DNA from: Lachnospiraceae bacterium
GTDB lineage: Bacteria; Bacillota; Clostridia; Lachnospirales; Lachnospiraceae
Reading direction: 5' to 3'
DNA length: 64,000 nt
Assembly (NCBI GenBank): GCA_017618195.1
Contig: JAFZUW010000074.1
Span: forward strand, 62,001 to 126,000
Under the pieces are notes generated by a model that saw only the letters and a program-made list of their open reading frames with translations, did no database searches and had not been told where the DNA came from. The position numbers were made by a program, and so were the translations under genes. Position 1 is the stretch's first letter; the number at the start of each line of letters is the position of its first letter. This document shows, piece after piece, positions 17,866 to 26,409 of the stretch.

Positions 17866-17895
17866 ATGATACCACATGTTTCGGAAACATGTCAA
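17866..17895 (-). promoter_or_regulatory. Promoter and palindromic operator of the PurF-like operon
   Basis: On the minus strand a perfect TTGACA (17890-17895), 18-base spacer and TATCAT (17866-17871). A perfect 19-base palindrome ACATGTTTC-C-GAAACATGT fills 17874-17892, covering the spacer and part of the -35 box, the classic place for a repressor site. Confidence 0.7.
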
Positions 17896-17923
17896 TCAAA
17901 CAGCGGGTAAGTTCACAAAAGAT

Positions 17924-18493
17924 TTACAACAGATTTTCATCATAAACGGCCCTGCTTCCGCCCGTAAAAGGAAGCCTCGTTCTCGCTGCGAGAACGGCAG
18001 CCTCGCCGATACGGTTATTCGCAAGGCGAAGCGGAACAGCAACCCTCTTAAGGTGCATTCCGATCAGCGTCCCGCCGATATCCATTCCGGCGTCGGCGCG
18101 AACCGCCTCAACGGCTACCGGCTCCTTCATCGCACCATAAGCCGCCGTTGCAAACGAACCGCCTGCCTTCGGCTGCGGAACGACGTTCACACGGCCTGCG
18201 TAAAACCGGATTTCCTTCTCATAAATCTCACGCTCAACGATCAGCGCACGGTTCAAATGCTCGCAGCACTGTGCGGCGAGATACACGCCCGCCTCCTTAA
18301 GCACTTCCGCAATACCTTCGTAAACAACCTGCGCTACCTGCGGCTTCGAATCGCTTCCGATCCTGCTTCCGCTGATCTCGCTCGAAGAGCATCCGACAAC
18401 AACGATGCTTCCGGCGGGTACTTTCGACTGCTCCAGCAATTCCCGGGCTGCTGCCGCCGCCTGTTCGCGGAGCGTTTTCAATGCTTCATCCAT
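17924..18493 (-). CDS. DUF436 / TIGR01440 family protein (YwlG-like)
   Basis: 189 residues: VPAGSIVVVGCSSSEISGSR near residue 35, AAQCCEHLNRALIVERE near 95, and AGMDIGGTLIGMHLKRVAVP near 140. These are the conserved blocks of the DUF436 family, whose function is unknown. No signal peptide or membrane helix. GGAGGG stands eight bases before the ATG. A perfect 8-bp stem with a 4-base loop (18509-18528) directly precedes that ribosome binding site and may affect its access. Confidence 0.9.
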   Translation of the reverse strand: MDEALKTLREQAAAAARELLEQSKVPAGSIVVVGCSSSEISGSRIGSDSKPQVAQVVYEGIAEVLKEAGVYLAAQCCEHLNRALIVEREIYEKEIRFYAGRVNVVPQPKAGGSFATAAYGAMKEPVAVEAVRADAGMDIGGTLIGMHLKRVAVPLRLANNRIGEAAVLAARTRLPFTGGSRAVYDENLL

Positions 18494-18567
18494 ACCGTGC
18501 TCCCTCCTGCCGGTTTCTTAAAACCGGCGAATATTTTCACACTCTAACAGTGTACTCTTATCAGGTA

Positions 18568-18607
18568 TGGGAAAATGCCGAAATAGTATTTTCCCAGGCA
18601 GTTTTTT
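18568..18607 (+). terminator. Terminator-like hairpin upstream of the pfoR-like gene
   Basis: Perfect 9-bp inverted repeat TGGGAAAAT / ATTTTCCCA (18568-18576 and 18588-18596) with an 11-base loop, then six T after a short GC gap. There is no plus-strand gene upstream, so it could be part of a leader or just block read-through. Confidence 0.4.
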
Positions 18608-18614
18608 ATGGTTA

Positions 18615-18647
18615 ATATTACCATTGCACTTATGGTAGTAATATGAT
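18615..18647 (+). promoter_or_regulatory. Probable promoter/operator of the pfoR-like gene
   Basis: TTACCA (18619-18624), 17-base spacer and TATGAT (18642-18647). An imperfect palindrome ATTACCAT / ATGGTAGT (18617-18624 and 18632-18639) overlaps the promoter, placed to bind a repressor. Confidence 0.45.
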
Positions 18648-18688
18648 ACCATCTTGTCAAAGAATCCGGAAAGGAAGGTCTCCGAATC

Positions 18689-19897
18689 ATGGAAGATAAC
18701 AACCAGAACATCACCGTTACTCCCGCTGACACCCCGGCTGAAAGCAAAACCGAGGTCACAAAAACGGCTGCCAAGGCTGCGGAAGCTCCCGCTGCCGATA
18801 CGAAAGAAAAAAGCCGTTTTGCCCGTTTCTTAAACCGTAAGAACATCGTCATCTCCGGCAAGCGTTACGGAATCGACGCCCTCGGCGCCATGGCGCAGGG
18901 TCTTTTCGCATCCCTGCTCATCGGTACGATCATCGCGACGCTCGGCGAGCAGTTTTTGAAGATTGTTCCCTCGGATTGGCCGGTACTTCCGGATCTGTGT
19001 ACATTTTTCGTAACGATCGGTAACTACGCTAAGCAGGCAGCAGGTCCCGCCATGGCGGTTTCCATCGCTTATGCGCTGCAGGCTCCTCCGCTTGTATTGT
19101 TCTCCGCACTTGCGGTCGGAGTTGCGGCTAACGCCGAAGGAGGCGCGGGCGGTCCGCTTGCCGTTCTTCTCATTACGATCATCGCCGTTGAGTTCGGTAA
19201 GGCGGTTTCGAAAGAAACCAAGGTCGACATTCTCGTTACGCCTTTCGTAACGATCTTCATCGGCGGCATTCTTTCCATTCTCTGTGCTCCGCATATCGGC
19301 TGGGCGGCAGACAAAGTCGGAACGTTTATCGACTGGGCAACCAATCAGGCGCCTTTTATCATGGGCATTCTCATTGCGGTTGTCATCGGTATGGCTCTTA
19401 CACTTCCGATCAGCAGCGCTGCTATCTGCGCGGCAATCGGAATCACCGGTCTTGCGGGCGGTGCCGCGGTTGCGGGCTGCTGCGCGCAGATGGTCGGATT
19501 TGCCTTTATGAGCTATCGTGAGAATAAAGTCGGCGGTCTTGTTTCCCAGGGTCTCGGCACAAGCATGCTTCAGATGGGCAACATCGTAAAGAATCCTTTG
19601 ATCTGGATTCCTCCGACACTCGCTTCGGCAATCACCGGTCCGATCGCGACCTGTCTCTTCAAGATGCACATGGACGGCGCGTCGATCTGCGGCGGCATGG
19701 GTACCTGCGGTCTCGTCGGCCAGATCGGTGTCGTTACCGGCTGGACCAACACCGGCTATGTTCCGGGAGCGACGGACTGGATCGGTCTTGTGATGATCTG
19801 CCTCATTCTTCCCGCAATCCTCTCCGTTCTGTTCTGCGAGATACTCCGCAAGAAGGGATGGATCAAGGAAGGCGACCTCAAGCTTCCGGAAGGCTGA
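18689..19897 (+). CDS. PfoR-type membrane protein (PTS IIC-like superfamily)
   Basis: 402 residues. A polar N-terminal tail of about 50 residues rich in Ala, Thr and Lys precedes a body of about 8-10 hydrophobic segments with repeated Gly/Ala motifs, for example RYGIDALGAMAQGLFASLLI, VGVAANAEGGAGGP and GAAVAGCCAQMVGFAFMSYR. This is the COG3641/PTS_EIIC_2 family, named after PfoR of Clostridium perfringens and probably a transporter for an unknown sugar or metabolite. There are no PTS IIA/IIB domains. AAGGAAGG precedes the start by 13 bases. The gene is single, with its own promoter/operator and a strong terminator. Confidence 0.85.
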   Translation: MEDNNQNITVTPADTPAESKTEVTKTAAKAAEAPAADTKEKSRFARFLNRKNIVISGKRYGIDALGAMAQGLFASLLIGTIIATLGEQFLKIVPSDWPVLPDLCTFFVTIGNYAKQAAGPAMAVSIAYALQAPPLVLFSALAVGVAANAEGGAGGPLAVLLITIIAVEFGKAVSKETKVDILVTPFVTIFIGGILSILCAPHIGWAADKVGTFIDWATNQAPFIMGILIAVVIGMALTLPISSAAICAAIGITGLAGGAAVAGCCAQMVGFAFMSYRENKVGGLVSQGLGTSMLQMGNIVKNPLIWIPPTLASAITGPIATCLFKMHMDGASICGGMGTCGLVGQIGVVTGWTNTGYVPGATDWIGLVMICLILPAILSVLFCEILRKKGWIKEGDLKLPEG

Positions 19898-19929
19898 TCG
19901 GTTACAGCGATAATACATTCACTCATTCA

Positions 19930-19968
19930 TACGGTAGGAGCACCCCGACGGGCTCCTGCCGTATTTTT
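19930..19968 (+). terminator. Intrinsic terminator of the pfoR-like gene
   Basis: TACGGTAGGAGC / GCTCCTGCCGTA stem (one mismatch, 19930-19963) followed by five T. Confidence 0.88.
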
Positions 19969-20084
19969 GATTTTGTCAGTATCAGACAATATTCTACTGT
20001 TGTAGTAAGATGTCTTTTCAGGACTTCCCGAGGTTATTGAACTCCTCGGATTCCTGCCGGCTTAAACCCTGCCGGCGCATCGTC

Positions 20085-20630
20085 CTATTGTTCTTCCTGC
20101 TTCTTTTGATACTCTTCCCGGGTAATCTCCAACTCGCAGCATACCCAATCCTCTCCGAGGATCGGAACCGTTCTCTCCTTCACGGCTTCGGGATCCGCCG
20201 GCGGATGGAATCCGGCCGCGAGGTAGCAAAGCGCGGCGGGAACGTTGTCGCGGAACACGCCGAGCGTCACCTTTTCCGCCCCCGTACGTTCAAATACGAG
20301 CTTGAGCGCTTCGTTGATCATCTGCGTACCGTAGCCTCTGCCGCGCTTCAGATAATCGACGATGACAAATCCGAACCGGATTACCGTATGGTCGTCCGGA
20401 TTCGGATACCTTAAGATCATATGTCCGACGATCTTTCCGTCCTCGACCGCAGTCAGCGGAAAGAACTCCTTGCTTTCTTCAAACCCGTCATACTGGCGGT
20501 TCATGTCCTGCGGCGTGATCGGATAACGGGCATACCGGTCCGCGCTCCACATATAGAGCGTGCGTTCATCGGCGACCCAGGTGATGATCGTCTCCGCGTC
20601 GCTTTTCACATAGTTACGTAACTGCAGCAT
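20085..20630 (-). CDS. GNAT N-acetyltransferase (RimJ/RimL type)
   Basis: 181 residues. Starts MLQLRNYVKSDAETIITWVA; the acetyl-CoA loop appears as YLKRGRGYGTQMINEALKLV (R-G-x-G-x pattern) and is followed by KVTLGVFRDNVPAALCYLAAGF, the beta4-alpha4 part of the RimJ/RimL branch. It probably acetylates an amine of a protein N-terminus or small molecule; substrate unknown. It follows the HAD gene by 29 bases and may be co-transcribed. Confidence 0.9.
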   Translation of the reverse strand: MLQLRNYVKSDAETIITWVADERTLYMWSADRYARYPITPQDMNRQYDGFEESKEFFPLTAVEDGKIVGHMILRYPNPDDHTVIRFGFVIVDYLKRGRGYGTQMINEALKLVFERTGAEKVTLGVFRDNVPAALCYLAAGFHPPADPEAVKERTVPILGEDWVCCELEITREEYQKKQEEQ

Positions 20631-20659
20631 TATCTCTCCCCTTTATATACGCGCAGATC

Positions 20660-21331
20660 TTACAGATAATTCAACACGTCCGGCTGAATCTCCGCATGCG
20701 GATACTCATCATATACCGGGCTCGGAATATGCGGTTCAAACATCAGCGGGCGGAACCAAAGCGCCTGCACCGGCTTCATGCCGATTTCCTTCGCAACCGC
20801 CAGCTCGTTGCTGCCGCCGTCTCCGACATAAAGACACTCCTCGGGCTCCACGCCGAGCTCGGCCGCAATCCGGTAATAAATCGCGGGATCGGGCTTGCAG
20901 ATGCCCTGCTCAAACGAAAGCTTTACTGCGTCAAAATACTGGTAAAGCCGGCAGTTCTGAATCCGGATGGCTTCATCCGAGAAGCAGTTGCTGATCAGTC
21001 CGATCAGGATGCCTCGCTCTTTCAGCTCTTTCAGAAGATCGAACGTTGCCGGCGGGATTGCGTCAAATGTGTCACCGAGCGCCTCCCATCTCTTCTCTGC
21101 GATCCTCTGCACCTGATCGCCGGAAACATTGAGCGCGGTCAGAACTTTTCCGAGCGCGTCCTCAACCGTCAGCACGCCGGTGCTCCGGTCGGTCTCGCTC
21201 AAATGCCATACGGTACGGAACATCTCGGTCGGAATACCGATGTCCGCGGCGATGTCTTCACTGAAATAGGTCCTTCCCTGGAACAGTGAAACCAATGTCT
21301 CAAACATGTCAAAGATTACTGCTTTAATCAT
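20660..21331 (-). CDS. HAD-superfamily hydrolase (subfamily IA)
   Basis: 223 residues from the ATG at 21331 (AAAGGAG 10 bases upstream). Motif I is VIFDMFETLVSL, with the nucleophile Asp but Phe where phosphatases usually have the second Asp, like dehalogenase-type members. Motif II is LISNC, motif III the Lys in GICKPDPAIYY, and motif IV VGDGGSNELAVAKEIGM. The cap is helical. Likely a small phosphatase; the substrate cannot be told. Confidence 0.88.
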   Translation of the reverse strand: MIKAVIFDMFETLVSLFQGRTYFSEDIAADIGIPTEMFRTVWHLSETDRSTGVLTVEDALGKVLTALNVSGDQVQRIAEKRWEALGDTFDAIPPATFDLLKELKERGILIGLISNCFSDEAIRIQNCRLYQYFDAVKLSFEQGICKPDPAIYYRIAAELGVEPEECLYVGDGGSNELAVAKEIGMKPVQALWFRPLMFEPHIPSPVYDEYPHAEIQPDVLNYL

Positions 21332-21476
21332 ACTGATAACTCCTTTCCCGTATCGGTTCTGACTGGTTATTATTATACCTTTTGACACCCTCCAATGCAA
21401 GTGCGAAGGTAGTGTAAAAGGAAGGGTTACGGCATATGTTCGGGGTGCCCGGCGGGTGCTCTTTTAGTAAAACTGA

Positions 21477-21505
21477 TTGACATTTTCCATAAAAGATGAT
21501 ACATT
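21477..21505 (+). promoter_or_regulatory. Promoter of the rhomboid-like gene
   Basis: Perfect TTGACA (21477-21482), 17-base spacer and TACATT (21500-21505), 38 bases before the start codon. Confidence 0.65.
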
Positions 21506-21542
21506 TGTCTAAAGAATTCAAACTTGATTCGGAGGATTGCTC

Positions 21543-22151
21543 ATGAAAAAGCTTTTATCCCACATCAAATTCAACGCGCCGGTTACGCTCGGCTTTGTTA
21601 TGGTCTGCGGCATCGCGCTTCTTTTAGACCACATTACGGGCGGCTTGGCAAACCGTCACCTGTTCAGCACCTACCGTTCGGGGCTTCTGAACCCGATGAC
21701 TTACGTCCGCGCGTTCGGCTATACGGTCGGTCATGCGGACTGGGCTCATTTTACCGCGAACATGACTTATATTCTCCTTTTGGGACCGCTCGTTGAGGAG
21801 AAATACGGCAGCCGCAACCTTCTTGAAATGATGGGCATTACCGCGGTTGTTACGGCGATCTTCCACGCCCTGCTTTCCTCGAATGTTGCGCTCCTCGGAG
21901 CAAGCGGCATCGTATTCATGCTGATCATCCTCTCTTCCATCTCCAACGTGAAGAGCGGCGAGATTCCGATCACGTTCATCATCGTCTGCATAATCTTCAT
22001 CGGCGGACAGATTCTTGACAGCTTCCATGCCGACAACATTTCGCAGCTCGGCCACATCGTGGGCGGTATCTGCGGCGGCTGCTTCGGTCTTTTCATGATC
22101 GGTCACGAAAAGGAAGGCCGCAGCGAATCGGCCGGCAGCATAACCGAATGA
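21543..22151 (+). CDS. Rhomboid family intramembrane serine protease
   Basis: 202 residues from the ATG at 21543 (GGAGG eight bases upstream). Six hydrophobic segments. Rhomboid marks: HADWAHFTANMTYILLLGPL (H..W.H...N), the catalytic GASGIVFML serine (GxSG) and the partner His in ISQLGHIVGGICGG. Such proteases cut membrane helices of substrate proteins. The protein ends in a short polar cytoplasmic tail. The gene is single and has its own promoter and terminator. Confidence 0.88.
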   Translation: MKKLLSHIKFNAPVTLGFVMVCGIALLLDHITGGLANRHLFSTYRSGLLNPMTYVRAFGYTVGHADWAHFTANMTYILLLGPLVEEKYGSRNLLEMMGITAVVTAIFHALLSSNVALLGASGIVFMLIILSSISNVKSGEIPITFIIVCIIFIGGQILDSFHADNISQLGHIVGGICGGCFGLFMIGHEKEGRSESAGSITE

Positions 22152-22247
22152 CCGGCCGCACAACCGGAAGGCCCGCCACGCGGCATGACGATATGCCCCG
22201 GACACCGAGGTTTCCGGCTTAACCGAATCCCGTACACCAACAAGAAA

Positions 22248-22282
22248 GGCTGCAGTCCGAAAGGATTGCAGCCTCGTTTTTT
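22248..22282 (+). terminator. Intrinsic terminator after the rhomboid gene
   Basis: GGCTGCAGTCC / GGATTGCAGCC stem (22248-22273, one mismatch) followed by TCGTTTTTT. It lies tail to tail with nadE and may also stop that transcript weakly. Confidence 0.85.
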
Positions 22283-23039
22283 ATTCCTCCGGAATCGCCA
22301 CTTCGATTCCCATGTCAAAGGAAGGCATCAGTTTCAATTTGAACAGATTCAGCTTGTGCTTGCGGTCGATCAGTGCCTTGTGCTCAAGGTTGTCGATCTC
22401 ACCGGTACGGATGTAACGGTCAAGCTCGGCGTAGGTAAATCCGAGGTTGTCCTCATCGGTCTTTCCGCACAGGCCGTCCGACGGGGTCTTCTCAATAAGA
22501 TTCAGCGGAGCGCCGAGATACTTTCCGATCTCCTTTACCTCCTGCACCGTAAAATGCGACAGCGGGCTGAAATCGCCGACCGAATCGCCGTAGCGGGTGG
22601 AATAACCGACCCAGTCCTCCGACAGATTACAGGTATTAACGACACGGCCGTTATTGCTCTGCGAAACCGCGTACACGGTTGTCATACGGATACGGGGCGC
22701 CATATTGACTACGGTCTGGTTTGAGATGTCCATCTGCCCTTCGATCGCGTTCTTGAGTCCGTCAAAGCAGTCCTTGATGTTGATCTCATAATAACGGATT
22801 CCGAGATGCTTGCAGATCTGGTAAGAACAGTCGATATCCGGCTGCTCGCCGTTCGGCATCAGCACGCCGATGACACGGTCCGCGCCGAGCGCTGCGACAC
22901 AGAGCGTTGCGGCAATGGTACTGTCCTTTCCTCCGGAGATTCCGAGTACTGCGTTGCAACCCTTCCCGTTCTCCTCAAAAAACTGTCTGATCCAGGCAAT
23001 GCATTCCTTCGTAGCCTTTTCCACATCAAACCGGTACAT
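22281..23039 (-). CDS. nadE: NH3-dependent NAD+ synthetase
   Basis: 252 residues. The ATP-pyrophosphatase loop is GISGGKDSTIAATL (about residue 35); later ISNQTVVNMAPRIRMTTVYA and TPSDGLCGKTDEDNLGFTYA are the conserved NAD-adenylate contacts. It converts deamido-NAD to NAD with ammonia. There is no glutaminase domain, so ammonia must come from elsewhere. AAAGGAG precedes the ATG. It starts 39 bases after pgi and may share its transcript. Confidence 0.96.
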   Translation of the reverse strand: MYRFDVEKATKECIAWIRQFFEENGKGCNAVLGISGGKDSTIAATLCVAALGADRVIGVLMPNGEQPDIDCSYQICKHLGIRYYEINIKDCFDGLKNAIEGQMDISNQTVVNMAPRIRMTTVYAVSQSNNGRVVNTCNLSEDWVGYSTRYGDSVGDFSPLSHFTVQEVKEIGKYLGAPLNLIEKTPSDGLCGKTDEDNLGFTYAELDRYIRTGEIDNLEHKALIDRKHKLNLFKLKLMPSFDMGIEVAIPEE

Positions 23040-23078
23040 ACTGACTCCTTTCCGCTGAACTGCCTTCCGGCCGTCCGC

Positions 23079-24425
23079 TTACAGTCTCTTCAAAAGTTCC
23101 GCACGCATCTCTTCATAGCCGGGCTTTCCGAGAAGCGCGAACATGTTCTTCTTGTAGCTCTCAACGCCGGGCTGGTTGAACGGATTCACGCCGAGCATGT
23201 AGCCGCTCACGCCGCAGGCAAATTCGAAGAAGTAGAACAGCTGGCCGAGGCAGAACTCACTCTGCTCGGGAAGGCGGATCACAAGGTTCGGAACGCCGCC
23301 GTCCACATGCGCAAGCTGCGTACCCTTCATAGCGCTCTTATTCACGAAATCAACGGTCTTACCGGCAAGATAGTTCATGCCGTCAAGGTCTACGGGCTCT
23401 GCCTCAAGCACGATCTCCTCTGTGCTCTTCGTAAGCTCGATCACGGTCTCGAACATGATTCTCGCGCCGTCCTGAATGAACTGGCCCATCGAATGCAGGT
23501 CGGTCGTCAGATCAACGCTTGCCGGGAAGATACCCTTCTGGTCCTTACCTTCGGACTCGCCGTACAGCTGCTTCCACCATTCCGAAACGAAATGGAGCGA
23601 AGGCTCGTAGTTCGCAAGCACCTCAACAGCCTTGCCCTTACGGTAAAGGATATTACGAACAGCCGCATACTGAACGGCATCGTTCTCTTCATAAGCATTG
23701 TTAAGACAAATCTCACGCATCGAAGCCGCGCCTGCCATCAGCTGATCGATATCGGCACCGCTTACCGCGATCGGAAGAAGACCTACCGCGGTCAGAACGG
23801 AGAAACGTCCTCCGACGTCATCCGGAACAACGAAGCTCTCATAGCCCTCTTCGTTGGCAACCTTCTTAAGGGCTCCTCTTGCCTTGTCGGTCGTTGCGTA
23901 GATACGCTTGTTGGCCTCTTCACGGCCGTACTTGTCGATCAGCATCTTCTTGAATACGCGGAACGCGATCGCGGGTTCGGTCGTCGTGCCGGATTTACTG
24001 ATCATGTTAATCGAGAAATCACGGTCGCCGATCACCTGCTTCAGGTGTGCGATATAAGTCGAGCTGATGCTGTTTCCGACATAATAAATCTCGGGAGTCT
24101 TGCGGATCTCCTTCGATACGCTGTTGTAAAAACTGTGACGCAGGAATTCGATTGCCGCTCTCGCGCCGAGGTAAGAGCCGCCGATACCGATTACCAGCAA
24201 AACATCGGAATCGCTCTGAATCTTCGCAGCCGCCTTCTTGATACGTGCGAACTCTTCCTTGTCATAAGCAACCGGAAGATCGATCCAGCCGAGGAAATCA
24301 TTGCCTGCGCCGGACTTCGAAACCAGTTCCTTTCTTGCCGCTTCCGCAGCGGTCTTGATCTGTGTCAGTTCCTCCGAACGGATAAAACGATCCGCGAAAG
24401 ATCTGTCAAATGTAACATTTGCCAT
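23079..24425 (-). CDS. pgi: Glucose-6-phosphate isomerase
   Basis: 448 residues, the length of the Firmicutes form. Signature blocks: [17 protein letters not shown], the [15 protein letters not shown] sugar-phosphate loop, [16 protein letters not shown] and the C-terminal [16 protein letters not shown]. It interconverts glucose-6-phosphate and fructose-6-phosphate. GAGAGG stands before the ATG. It is followed by nadE. Confidence 0.97.
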   Translation of the reverse strand: MANVTFDRSFADRFIRSEELTQIKTAAEAARKELVSKSGAGNDFLGWIDLPVAYDKEEFARIKKAAAKIQSDSDVLLVIGIGGSYLGARAAIEFLRHSFYNSVSKEIRKTPEIYYVGNSISSTYIAHLKQVIGDRDFSINMISKSGTTTEPAIAFRVFKKMLIDKYGREEANKRIYATTDKARGALKKVANEEGYESFVVPDDVGGRFSVLTAVGLLPIAVSGADIDQLMAGAASMREICLNNAYEENDAVQYAAVRNILYRKGKAVEVLANYEPSLHFVSEWWKQLYGESEGKDQKGIFPASVDLTTDLHSMGQFIQDGARIMFETVIELTKSTEEIVLEAEPVDLDGMNYLAGKTVDFVNKSAMKGTQLAHVDGGVPNLVIRLPEQSEFCLGQLFYFFEFACGVSGYMLGVNPFNQPGVESYKKNMFALLGKPGYEEMRAELLKRL

Positions 24426-24544
24426 ACACTGTGCCTCTCTTTATAATACTTACCGCTACGGACACATTTTCCGTGATGTCCTGCGTTCAATCCGAGTATA
24501 TCATAACAGAGATGTAAAAAAAACTATCTTTTTTATCTTATTTG

Positions 24545-24553
24545 TGGTATAAT
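24545..24553 (+). promoter_or_regulatory. Extended -10 promoter of the VanY-type gene
   Basis: TGGTATAAT, an extended -10 element with no good -35 box 17 bases upstream. It lies about 50 bases before the start codon at 24605. Confidence 0.5.
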
Positions 24554-24604
24554 TTTAGTCGCATTTACTCATTTTCCGTAATTTGAGAAAGGATTCAAAG
24601 GATA

Positions 24605-25852
24605 ATGGCAACCAGAACTCCGGCAAGAAAGAAGAAATCCGGTCTGCGGCGCGCAATGGAAACAAGCAAGCCCCAGCTGATTCTTCTCTTTATCATAGTC
24701 GTATTGATCATTGTTTTGATATGGATGGCGCTCAGGGACCGTTCCAAGCTTCCCGACGATTCCGGGATGGAACAGCCTACCGAGGTGATTAAGAACAACA
24801 CTCCCACGCAGGCTCAGCCGACCGGCGAGGATACTCCGTCTCCGACGCCCGACGTCCCGTCTCCCACTCCGACGCCCACGCCGACGCCTTACGTGTACGG
24901 CATGTGCGACAGTGTTACGACCGACGTTTACGCGGAGCCGGTTCCTGGTGACAACTGGACGATCGACTATCTGATGCTAGTCAACTGGACACACCGCCTC
25001 AAGTATACCGGCAACCCCGAGAATCTGGTCCGTCTGGATGAAGTTCTCACAGCCGATTTCTACACCATCCAGAATCCTAAGACCGTATCCGCCGCAAGCC
25101 GCGACTTCGTCATCGAAACCGAAGAAGACGGTTATGACCGCGGAAACCGCGAAGCACTGATCCATCTGAACGAGATGTGTACCGCTTACCACGACGCAAC
25201 CAAGTTCGGCGTGAAGGTTTCCCAGACCGGCGCGTACCGAAACTACGCGACGCAGGACAAGTTCTGGAATAACCGCGACAAGAAGCTCAACCCTCCGAAG
25301 ACCATTCCCGGAAATGCAAGCGAGCACCGCACCGGCCTCGGCTTCGACATCTGGGTTCTGGATAACGAAAAATACGACTACACCTGGTTCCGCGCGAACT
25401 GTTACAAATACGGTTTCATACTCCGCTATCCTTCGGATAAGACGAAGATCACCGGAATCACTTACGAGCAGTGGCATTTCCGCTATGTCGGCGTGGAGGC
25501 CGCGACCGAAATGTATCAGCTCGGCTACTGTCTCGAAGAATACATCGCTTATAAAAACGGCGAACCGCTTCCTACCTCGGCCAATATCCCGCCCTTGGAG
25601 CCGTCGCCGACACCGACGCCCACTCCGACTCCTACCGCGGAGCCGACTCCTACCGCGGAGCCTACGAAAACGGTAACGCCGGACCCGACACCCGGCACGG
25701 AAGTTACTCCCGATCCGCAGGTGACTGCCGAGCCGACCGCTGAGGCCACACCGGATCCGAAGACGACCGAGGAACCTACCGGAACCGCAACACCGGATCC
25801 CGAGGATGATGACTCCTGGGGAAGCCAGAGCGGCGGAGCGCCGGGCAACTGA
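24605..25852 (+). CDS. VanY/M15B-type D-alanyl-D-alanine carboxypeptidase
   Basis: 415 residues. Basic N-terminus, one membrane helix (about 22-40), then a Pro/Thr-rich stalk (PTPTPTPTP). The M15B peptidase domain (about 95-315) has the zinc motifs SEHRTGLGFD (SxHxxGxxxD) and YEQWHFRYVG (ExxH). It trims D-Ala from peptidoglycan stem peptides outside the membrane. After the domain comes a C-terminal low-complexity tail of about 95 residues with repeated PTPTPTAEPT-like units ending in Gly/Ser/Asp. The tail is probably disordered and wall-spanning; it has no LPxTG motif. Confidence 0.9.
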   Translation: MATRTPARKKKSGLRRAMETSKPQLILLFIIVVLIIVLIWMALRDRSKLPDDSGMEQPTEVIKNNTPTQAQPTGEDTPSPTPDVPSPTPTPTPTPYVYGMCDSVTTDVYAEPVPGDNWTIDYLMLVNWTHRLKYTGNPENLVRLDEVLTADFYTIQNPKTVSAASRDFVIETEEDGYDRGNREALIHLNEMCTAYHDATKFGVKVSQTGAYRNYATQDKFWNNRDKKLNPPKTIPGNASEHRTGLGFDIWVLDNEKYDYTWFRANCYKYGFILRYPSDKTKITGITYEQWHFRYVGVEAATEMYQLGYCLEEYIAYKNGEPLPTSANIPPLEPSPTPTPTPTPTAEPTPTAEPTKTVTPDPTPGTEVTPDPQVTAEPTAEATPDPKTTEEPTGTATPDPEDDDSWGSQSGGAPGN

Positions 25853-25870
25853 ACAAAACATTCCAGGAAC

Positions 25871-25912
25871 GCAAAAATCGGGGAGTTCTCATCGAGAACT
25901 CCCCGGTTTCTT
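25871..25912. terminator. Bidirectional terminator between convergent genes
   Basis: GGGGAGTTCTC / GAGAACTCCCC stem (25880-25904) with T-rich plus-strand and AAAAA (minus-strand T) flanks; serves the VanY-type gene and the cold-shock gene. Confidence 0.88.
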
Positions 25913-25945
25913 TTGTGTTCGCGTACTGTCTGATGCAATTATAAA

Positions 25946-26155
25946 TTACATAGCAACAACGTTTACCGCTCTCAGCTTCTTGGAATCCTTAGGATCCTGC
26001 TCGGTCTCGAAAGTAACCTTCTGGCCTTCTTCGAGAGTCTTGAAGCCTTCGCTCTGGATTGCAGAGAAATGTACGAATACGTCCTCGCCGCCCTCATCAT
26101 TGCTAATGAAGCCATAACCCTTCTGAGCGTTGAACCACTTTACTGTACCAGTCAT
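25946..26155 (-). CDS. Cold-shock domain protein
   Basis: 69 residues: [20 protein letters not shown] with the RNP1 motif KGYGFI, RNP2 VFVHF, and the usual C-terminus. Such CspA-type proteins bind single-stranded RNA and act as RNA chaperones. AAGGAGG precedes the ATG by 11 bases. The transcript leader is long, about 130 bases from the promoter at 26290-26318, as in other cold-shock genes. Confidence 0.96.
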   Translation of the reverse strand: MTGTVKWFNAQKGYGFISNDEGGEDVFVHFSAIQSEGFKTLEEGQKVTFETEQDPKDSKKLRAVNVVAM

Positions 26156-26289
26156 GAACCAGTACCTCCTTCATAAAAAAAATCTTGCATATCAATCGTT
26201 CTAAAGATGCTCCCTTAAAACAAAACAAACCGACAAGCCATGAAATACACACAACTTGTAGGTCTGTCTACTTACCTGACTGCATCTTA

Positions 26290-26318
26290 AAACTACCACG
26301 ATTCTATATAGATGTCAA
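26290..26318 (-). promoter_or_regulatory. Promoter of the cold-shock gene
   Basis: On the minus strand a perfect TTGACA (26313-26318), 17-base spacer with TGG before the weak -10 TAGTTT (26290-26295). The leader of about 130 bases shows no other clear element. Confidence 0.5.
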
Positions 26319-26409
26319 CATCTTTTTTTATTTTATTTTGCACGATTTTCCCTATATTTCGGCGCATTTCGGACGAAAAACCGGTTTCGGCATGATTTTG
26401 GATAAAAAG

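Noticed and set aside
18830-19918. 362-codon minus-strand frame rich in Arg, Asp and Asn
   Set aside because: Mirror of the pfoR-like membrane gene.
22806-24446. 546-codon plus-strand frame across nadE and pgi
   Set aside because: Antisense to two certain housekeeping genes; no recognisable domain.
24977-25861. Gly/Arg-rich and Gly/Val-rich minus-strand frames
   Set aside because: Antisense to the Pro/Thr tail of the VanY-type gene; low-complexity shadow.
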